From NCBI GenBank assembly GCA_946478645.1, contig CAMLCW010000172.1, positions 1-10,642 on the forward strand: 10,642 bases of DNA. Reading direction: 5' to 3'. The position numbers were made by a program, and so were the translations under genes. Below the pieces are notes generated by a model that did not search any database, was not told where the DNA came from, and saw only the letters and a program-made list of their open reading frames with translations. The stretch comes from an uncultured Variovorax sp. GTDB lineage: Bacteria > Pseudomonadota > Gammaproteobacteria > Burkholderiales > Burkholderiaceae. This document shows positions 6,639 through 10,642 of the stretch, in pieces. Every line of letters starts with the position of its first letter. Within the stretch, counting starts at the first letter, position 1.

Positions 6639-6735
6639 GGAACACCGCGGAACCGGCTTTGCCGGGCCGCTGGTGTTGCCCCCGGCGAGGGGGTGGGCGA
6701 AGCGACACGAAGTGCGCGAAGCCTGGGGGAGGTCA
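6639..6735. repeat. Structured intergenic repeat, unit 2 (three successive hairpins)
   Basis: This is the second copy of the unit, in the same orientation. The first hairpin (6641-6677) is nearly identical to that of unit 1, differing only by TTT for TTC in the loop. The second differs in sequence but still pairs: CCCCC at 6679-6683 with GGGGG at 6689-6693. The third also pairs with changed bases: GCG with CGC and CAC with GTG around GAA (6702-6717), extended by GGC/GCC at 6696-6698 and 6721-6723 across a symmetric GAA/GAA internal loop. The copy runs into the stop codon of lplT at 6733-6735. It may act as a 3'-end structure for lplT mRNA, but no U-run follows on the minus strand in the usual terminator position. 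Confidence 0.8.
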
Positions 6736-8037
6736 ATGGTGCTTGTCGCTGCGCGCGATCGCGAGCAGGTGCTCGACTTCTTCGGGGTGGTGGCGCAGGT
6801 TGTGGCGGTGCCAGTGCTGGATCAGCAGCATGCAGCCCGCCACCACCCCGCCGAAGGCGGCGATCGCCGCGTAGGCCGAGAGGCCCAGGCCGGTGCAGGC
6901 GCTGTAGAAACCGCCGAGCAGCAGGATGCAGGCCTGCTCGTTGAAGTTCTGCACCGCGATCGAGCGGCCCGCGCCCATCAGGTTGTGGCCGCGGTGCTGC
7001 AGCAGCGCATTCATCGGCACCACCAGGAAGCCGCCGAGCCCGCCGAGCAGGATCAAAAACGGCACCGCGAGCCAGACGCTGCCGATCAGGTTCATGCAGA
7101 TGACCAGCACGCCCATGGCGATGCCCATCGGGATCACGCGCGTGGCCATGTCCAGGCGCATGCGCATTGAAGCGGCGATCGCGCCCACCGCCATGCCGAT
7201 GGTCACCACGCCGGTCAGGGCAGTGGCCTGCGTGGTGTTGTAGTCGAGCGCGAGCGCGGCCCAGGCCAGCACGATGTACTTGAGGTTGGCGCCGGCGCCC
7301 CAGAAGAGGGTGGTGGTGGCGAGCGAGATCTGCCCGAGCTTGTCGCGCCACAGGCGCGCGTTGCAGTGCCAGAAGTCGGGCAGCAGCGCGACCATGTTGC
7401 GCGCGAGGCCGTGGTTGGGATTGGCGCGCAGCGGGCGCATCTCGACGCCGGTGCTCGGGATGCGGGTGTTGAACCAGGCCGCGAGCGCGTAGACGAAGAT
7501 CAGCACCGAGATCGCCGCCTCGGCCGGCGCGTCGACGCCCGTGTCGATGAACGGGATGTCGATGGCGAGCAGCCAGCCCGAGACCGCCGCGCCGACCAGC
7601 GAGCCGCCGAGCACGATGCCCAGCAGGATCGAGGCGATCGTCAGGCCCTCGATCCAGCCGTTGGCCTTGACGAGCTGCGAGGCCGGCAGCAATTCGGTGA
7701 GGATGCCGTACTTGGCCGGCGAATAGGCCGCCGCGCCGAGCCCCACGATCGAATAGGCGAGCAGCGGATGCGAGCCGAACAGCATCATCACGCAGCCGAT
7801 CACCTTGATCGCATTGCTGATGAACATCACCCGCCCCTTGGGCAGGGCGTCGGCGAAGGCGCCCACGAGCGGCGCGAGCACCACGTAGAAGACCGCGAAG
7901 ATCGGTACCAGCGCAGCACGCTGCCACTCGGCGGACCCGGTGCTGCGCATCAGCTCCACGGCCACGACAAAGATCGCGTTGTCGGCCAACGACGAAAAGA
8001 ACTGGGCCGACATGATCGTGTAGAAACCGCGCTTCAT
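6733..8037 (-). CDS. lplT: Lysophospholipid transporter LplT (major facilitator superfamily)
   Basis: This 434-residue inner-membrane protein resembles LplT, which flips lysophospholipids to the inner leaflet for re-acylation; E. coli LplT has 397 residues. The N-terminus MKRGFYTIMSAQFFSSLADNAIFVVAVELM is the characteristic start of the family. It is followed by LVGAFADALPKGRVMFISNAIK (the loop 2-3 signature with D and PKGR), AAYSPAKYGILTELLP and NGWIEGLTI, all typical of LplT. About twelve membrane segments are visible, ending in a histidine-rich polar tail (HWHRHNLRHHPEE). The frame is open upstream as far as 8544, but that part overlaps alr on the other strand and is not real; the ATG at 8037 fits the family, with only a poor ribosome binding site. 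In E. coli lplT is linked to aas, the acyltransferase; no aas gene is in this window. It is divergent from alr, an arrangement I recall from other Burkholderiales. Confidence 0.9.
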   Translation of the reverse strand: MKRGFYTIMSAQFFSSLADNAIFVVAVELMRSTGSAEWQRAALVPIFAVFYVVLAPLVGAFADALPKGRVMFISNAIKVIGCVMMLFGSHPLLAYSIVGLGAAAYSPAKYGILTELLPASQLVKANGWIEGLTIASILLGIVLGGSLVGAAVSGWLLAIDIPFIDTGVDAPAEAAISVLIFVYALAAWFNTRIPSTGVEMRPLRANPNHGLARNMVALLPDFWHCNARLWRDKLGQISLATTTLFWGAGANLKYIVLAWAALALDYNTTQATALTGVVTIGMAVGAIAASMRMRLDMATRVIPMGIAMGVLVICMNLIGSVWLAVPFLILLGGLGGFLVVPMNALLQHRGHNLMGAGRSIAVQNFNEQACILLLGGFYSACTGLGLSAYAAIAAFGGVVAGCMLLIQHWHRHNLRHHPEEVEHLLAIARSDKHH

Positions 8038-8107
8038 CGATGGGCTGGCTGGCCAGGGGCTCGCTGGCAGTAGTGAAAAAGATCGCGTCGTTAAGGGCGA
8101 ATGGGCG

Positions 8108-8116
8108 GTTATAGCA
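8108..8116 (-). promoter_or_regulatory. Putative extended -10 promoter element for lplT
   Basis: On the minus strand this reads TGCTATAAC, an extended -10 (TGn plus TATAAC, five of six bases matching TATAAT). The site lies 70 bp before the lplT ATG and would give a leader of about 64 nt. No good -35 hexamer lies 16-18 bases upstream, which is tolerated when the TG extension is present. Judged by eye only. Confidence 0.45.
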
Positions 8117-8172
8117 TGGGGGTACGACGCGCCGACCCGTATTGCCACACGGAGCGACCCTGTCCGCGAAGG

Positions 8173-8181
8173 TGCTAAAAC
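8173..8181 (+). promoter_or_regulatory. Putative extended -10 promoter element for alr
   Basis: TGCTAAAAC has the TGn extension followed by TAAAAC, four of six bases matching the consensus. It lies 27 bp before the alr ATG, which would give a leader of only about 20 nt. A TTGCCA at 8142-8147 looks like a -35 but is too far away (28-base spacer). It is back to back with the lplT element about 60 bp away. Confidence 0.38.
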
Positions 8182-8208
8182 CCCGGTCTTCGACCTTCGG
8201 GATCTCCC

Positions 8209-9312
8209 ATGCCGCGCCCCATTCTCGCCACAGTCCACACCGCCGCGCTGCGGCACAACCTCGACCGCGTCCGGCGCAGCGCCGTCGATGCCCGCGTCTG
8301 GGCCGTGGTCAAGTGCAATGCCTACGGCCACGGCATCGAGCGCGTTTACGAAGGCCTGCGCGGCGCCGACGGTTTTGCGCTGCTCGACCTGGCCGAAGCC
8401 GAGCGCGTGCGCGCCCTCGGCTGGCGCGGGCCGGTGCTGCTGCTCGAGGGCGTGTTCGAGGCGCGCGACCTCGAGCTGTGCTCGCGGCTCGACCTCTGGC
8501 ACACGGTGCATTGCGACGAGCAGATCGACATGCTCGCCGCGCACAAGACGCTCAAGCCGCAGCGCGTCTTCCTCAAGATGAATTCGGGCATGAACCGCCT
8601 GGGCTTCGCGCCCGAGCGCTTCGGCGCGGCCTGGACGCGGCTCAACGCGCTACCGCAGGTCGACGAGATCTCGCTGATGACGCACTTCAGCGATGCCGAC
8701 GGAGAGCGCGGCATCGCGCACCAGGTCGCGGTGTTCGACCGCGTGACGAAGGACCTGCCCGGCGAGCGCTCGATCGCCAACAGCGCAGCCACCTTGCGGC
8801 ATGCGGCCGAGGCGCGCGGCGACTGGGTGCGCCCCGGCATCGTGCTGTACGGCAGCGCGCCCGACTACCCTGAGCACGACGCGGCGCACTGGCAACTCCA
8901 GCCCACGATGACGCTCTCGACCAAGCTGCTCTCGGTGCAGACGCTGCAACCCGGCGACACCATCGGCTACGGCTCTCGCTTCACGGCCGAGGCGCCGCTC
9001 ACCATCGGCGTGGCCGCGGCCGGCTACGGCGACGGCTATCCGCGCCACTGCGACACCGGCACGCCGGTGCTGGTGAACGGCGTGCGCACGCGCATGGTGG
9101 GCCGCGTCAGCATGGACATGATCACCGTCGACCTCACGCCCGTGCCCGATGCGCAGTTCGGCAGCGAGGTCACGCTCTGGGGCCGTTCTGCCACCAATGG
9201 CGCGACGCTCTCGATCGACGAGGTCGCGCGCGCCGCCGGCACCGTCGGCTACGAGCTCATGTGCGCGGTGGCACAGCGCGTGCCGTTCGCGCCGCCCGCC
9301 AGCGACGAATGA
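8209..9312 (+). CDS. alr: Alanine racemase, PLP-dependent
   Basis: This 367-residue enzyme interconverts L- and D-alanine in the cytoplasm, supplying D-alanine for peptidoglycan; the length is normal for the family. The PLP-binding lysine is Lys35 in [12 protein letters not shown] (the residue after the lysine is usually alanine, here cysteine). The second catalytic base is Tyr273 in [10 protein letters not shown]. Other family blocks are [11 protein letters not shown] (123-133), [15 protein letters not shown] (208-215) and GRVSMDM (298-304). The ATG at 8209 gives the normal N-terminus and sits shortly after an extended -10 element. It is divergent from lplT and is followed by a co-oriented LysR gene after 23 bp. 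The sequence does not separate a biosynthetic Alr from a catabolic DadX; no dadA is nearby, which favours the housekeeping role. Confidence 0.97.
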   Translation: MPRPILATVHTAALRHNLDRVRRSAVDARVWAVVKCNAYGHGIERVYEGLRGADGFALLDLAEAERVRALGWRGPVLLLEGVFEARDLELCSRLDLWHTVHCDEQIDMLAAHKTLKPQRVFLKMNSGMNRLGFAPERFGAAWTRLNALPQVDEISLMTHFSDADGERGIAHQVAVFDRVTKDLPGERSIANSAATLRHAAEARGDWVRPGIVLYGSAPDYPEHDAAHWQLQPTMTLSTKLLSVQTLQPGDTIGYGSRFTAEAPLTIGVAAAGYGDGYPRHCDTGTPVLVNGVRTRMVGRVSMDMITVDLTPVPDAQFGSEVTLWGRSATNGATLSIDEVARAAGTVGYELMCAVAQRVPFAPPASDE

Positions 9313-9335
9313 AGCCCGCGCGCTGAGCGGCCTTC

Positions 9336-10331
9336 ATGGACCTGCGGACCCTGCGCTATTTCATCGCCGTGCTCGAGGCCGGGAGTCTCTCGCGCGCAGC
9401 CGGTTCGCTCTACATCGCGCAGCCCGCGCTCACCGCGCAGATCAAGAAGCTCGAGGCCGAGCTCGGCGCGCAGCTGTTCGACCGCTCGCATGCGGGCGTG
9501 ACACCCACGCCCGCGGGCATGCAGCTCTACGAAGACGCGCGGCGGCTGCTGTCCGACGCCGACGCGGTGCGCGAGCGCATCCAGCGGCTGCCGCAGGGGC
9601 CCGAGGGCTCGGTGACGGTGGCCGTGCCGTTCCTGATCGCCTCGCTGCTGCTCGGGCCGGTGCTGGCCGCGCTCAAGGCGAGCCATCCGCGCATCCGCGT
9701 GTTCGTGCTCGACGACCTGAGCCTGGCCGTGAAGAAAGCCATGCTCGACCGCCGCGCCGACGTCGGCATCCTGGTCGACACGCCGCAGGTCGAAGGGCTC
9801 GCCTGCCGGCCGCTCGCGCGCGAGCCGATCTTCGTCTGCGGCTACGACCATGACGGCGCGTTGTCGGCCCACCTGCGGCGCCCGGGACGCGGAAAGAACG
9901 GCAAGCCCGAAGTCGCCTTTGCGGATGCGGCGCGCCTGCCGCTGGTGCTGCAGTCGCGCCGCTTCTCGATCCGCCAGCGCGTGGAGGAAGCCGCCGCCTC
10001 GCTGGGCGTGACGCTGAACGTGGCGCACGAACACGATTCGGCGCGCGTGATCCGCTCGCTCTACGGCTGCGGCGCGGGCTACACCTTCACGCCGGCCTGC
10101 GCGCTCGGCGACAGCCCGCACGGCGGCGAGGGCTGGGTCGTCGCGCGCGTGGTGCAGCCCGCGCTGCAGCGCAGCTACGCCATCGCCACGCCCGCCGAAC
10201 GCGCGCCCGATCCCGCCGCGCAGGTGGTGGCCGAGGCGCTGGCAGAGCAGGCCGCCCGGCTGATCCGCGAAGGGCGCTGGGAGGCTGAGCTGCTCGCGGA
10301 ACCGGGCCCGCGGCGCACGCCCCGGGCATAG
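9336..10331 (+). CDS. LysR-family transcriptional regulator (Nac/Cbl-like), complete
   Basis: This 331-residue DNA-binding regulator has a typical LysR N-terminal winged helix-turn-helix at about 1-60 (MDLRTLRYFIAVLEAGSLSR, then AAGSLYIAQPALTAQIKKLE and LGAQLFDRS). An effector-binding domain follows from about 90 to 300, with VPFLIASLLLGPVLAALKASHP at the start and SARVIRSLYGCGAGYTFTPACAL near the end. The MDLRxLRYFIAV start and the SLSRAAxxLxIAQPALTxQI recognition helix are the form seen in Nac/Cbl-like members. It is slightly longer than the usual 300 because of a C-terminal tail rich in Ala, Glu and Arg. The ATG at 9336 has little ribosome binding site. It is 23 bp after alr and could be partly read from it, but its likelier partner is the acyl-CoA ligase downstream, since a T-N11-A palindrome lies between them. 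The inducer is unknown. Confidence 0.92.
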   Translation: MDLRTLRYFIAVLEAGSLSRAAGSLYIAQPALTAQIKKLEAELGAQLFDRSHAGVTPTPAGMQLYEDARRLLSDADAVRERIQRLPQGPEGSVTVAVPFLIASLLLGPVLAALKASHPRIRVFVLDDLSLAVKKAMLDRRADVGILVDTPQVEGLACRPLAREPIFVCGYDHDGALSAHLRRPGRGKNGKPEVAFADAARLPLVLQSRRFSIRQRVEEAAASLGVTLNVAHEHDSARVIRSLYGCGAGYTFTPACALGDSPHGGEGWVVARVVQPALQRSYAIATPAERAPDPAAQVVAEALAEQAARLIREGRWEAELLAEPGPRRTPRA

Positions 10332-10354
10332 CCGCCCGCGGGCCCGACGGCCGC

Positions 10355-10377
10355 GGTCATCAATCCGATTGATGACC
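10355..10377. promoter_or_regulatory. Perfect 10-bp inverted repeat, candidate LysR-type operator
   Basis: GGTCATCAAT at 10355-10364 and ATTGATGACC at 10368-10377 are exact reverse complements around CCG. The core contains a T-N11-A box (T10360, A10372) of the kind bound by LysR regulators. It is AT-richer than its surroundings and lies 24 bp after the LysR stop and about 100 bp before the ligase start. TTGATG at 10369-10374 could double as a -35, but no good -10 follows at 16-18 bases. It could also be the site of another dimeric repressor such as a TetR- or GntR-type protein encoded elsewhere. Confidence 0.6.
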
Positions 10378-10475
10378 CGGCATCAGCAAACGGTATTTCC
10401 TGTTGGCCGCCGCTTTGCGGGACAGTGGCGCATCGCATGCAGAACCCATGCATGCACGCATCCAGGAGACAAGCC

Positions 10476-10642
10476 TTGCCACACACTTCCACGGTCGCCA
10501 ACGTCGGCGAACTGGTCTCGCGCTGCGCGCGCATCCACGGCCAGCGCATCGCGCTGCGCATCGCCGACCGGAGCCTGAGCTACGAAGCGCTCGACCGCCG
10601 CTCCAACCGCCTGGCCAATGCGCTGCTTGCCTGCGGCCTGAA
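10476..10642 (+). CDS. AMP-binding acyl-CoA synthetase/ligase, N-terminal fragment (3' truncated by window edge)
   Basis: Only the first 55 codons are present. They read PHTSTVANVGELVSRCARIH after the start, then GQRIALRIADRSLSYEALDR and RSNRLANALLACGL. This is the standard opening of the ANL superfamily (acyl- or aryl-CoA synthetases): an N-terminal helix, the A-x-R-x-x-D-R-x-L-S-Y-x-x-L-D strand pair and the SNRLANAL helix. Such enzymes activate a carboxylate with ATP and load it on CoA; the substrate cannot be told here. The TTG at 10476 is preferred because AGGAGA (10464-10469) sits 7 bases upstream. ATGs at 10452 and 10437 are in the same frame and would add 8 or 13 residues, but neither has a good ribosome binding site and the longer start would place the Shine-Dalgarno sequence inside the gene. 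The neighbouring LysR gene and the dyad upstream suggest inducible control. Confidence 0.85.
   Translation, partial: MPHTSTVANVGELVSRCARIHGQRIALRIADRSLSYEALDRRSNRLANALLACGL

Noticed and set aside
6546..6735. The intergenic repeats as a CRISPR array or insertion-sequence remnant
   Set aside because: There are only two directly abutting degenerate copies with no spacers, no terminal inverted repeats and no transposase fragment.
8038..8544. Upstream extension of the lplT frame giving a 603-residue protein
   Set aside because: The extra 169 codons overlap alr on the opposite strand and the divergent promoter region. The family N-terminus begins at the ATG at 8037.
10435..10455. GCATGC repeats before the ligase start as a regulatory site
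   Set aside because: The arms are only 5-6 bp with several alternative pairings; it looks like a chance short repeat.

Overview
The window is very GC-rich (my estimate is high 60s to about 70 percent, not computed). It is densely packed and has the gene style of a beta-proteobacterial chromosome, most likely Burkholderiales/Comamonadaceae close to Variovorax. That placement rests on remembered protein similarity, codon bias, the lplT/alr pairing and the style of the intergenic repeats; no search was run. I see no rRNA, tRNA, CRISPR array, phage gene, transposase or insertion sequence. Most of the window is ordinary metabolic and housekeeping DNA, and I do not claim a new system. The signals worth following are non-coding.

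Region 1 (1-5131, all + strand): the 3' end of a GcvA-type LysR regulator, then a glycolate oxidase cluster glcD-glcE-glcF encoding the two FAD subunits and the 2x[4Fe-4S] subunit that oxidise glycolate to glyoxylate. A small exported protein with a carboxypeptidase-regulatory-like fold follows, with a strong ribosome binding site set in a hairpin. The LysR gene is the only regulator visible near glc; no glcC, glcG or glcB is in the window.

Region 2 (5135-8037, all - strand): reading along the minus strand, a LplT-type lysophospholipid transporter, two tandem structured repeats of about 93-97 bp, an EamA/DMT-family permease, and a cysteine-type glutathione peroxidase. The permease and peroxidase are closely coupled: the peroxidase ribosome binding site abuts the permease stop codon. 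The peroxidase and the exported-protein gene converge with only 3 bp between their stop codons.

Region 3 (8038-10642, + strand): a divergent promoter region with an extended -10 element for each direction, then alanine racemase (alr), a complete LysR regulator of Nac/Cbl-like type, and the first 55 codons of an AMP-binding acyl-CoA synthetase/ligase with a probable TTG start. A perfect 10-bp inverted repeat containing a T-N11-A LysR-type box lies between the LysR gene and the ligase, so the LysR protein may control the ligase transcription unit that continues past the window.

No stretch longer than 300 bases lacks a gene. The intergenic stretches are 588-703, 3325-3352, 4586-4693, 6531-6732, 8038-8208, 9313-9335 and 10332-10475, and what they hold is described in the entries.
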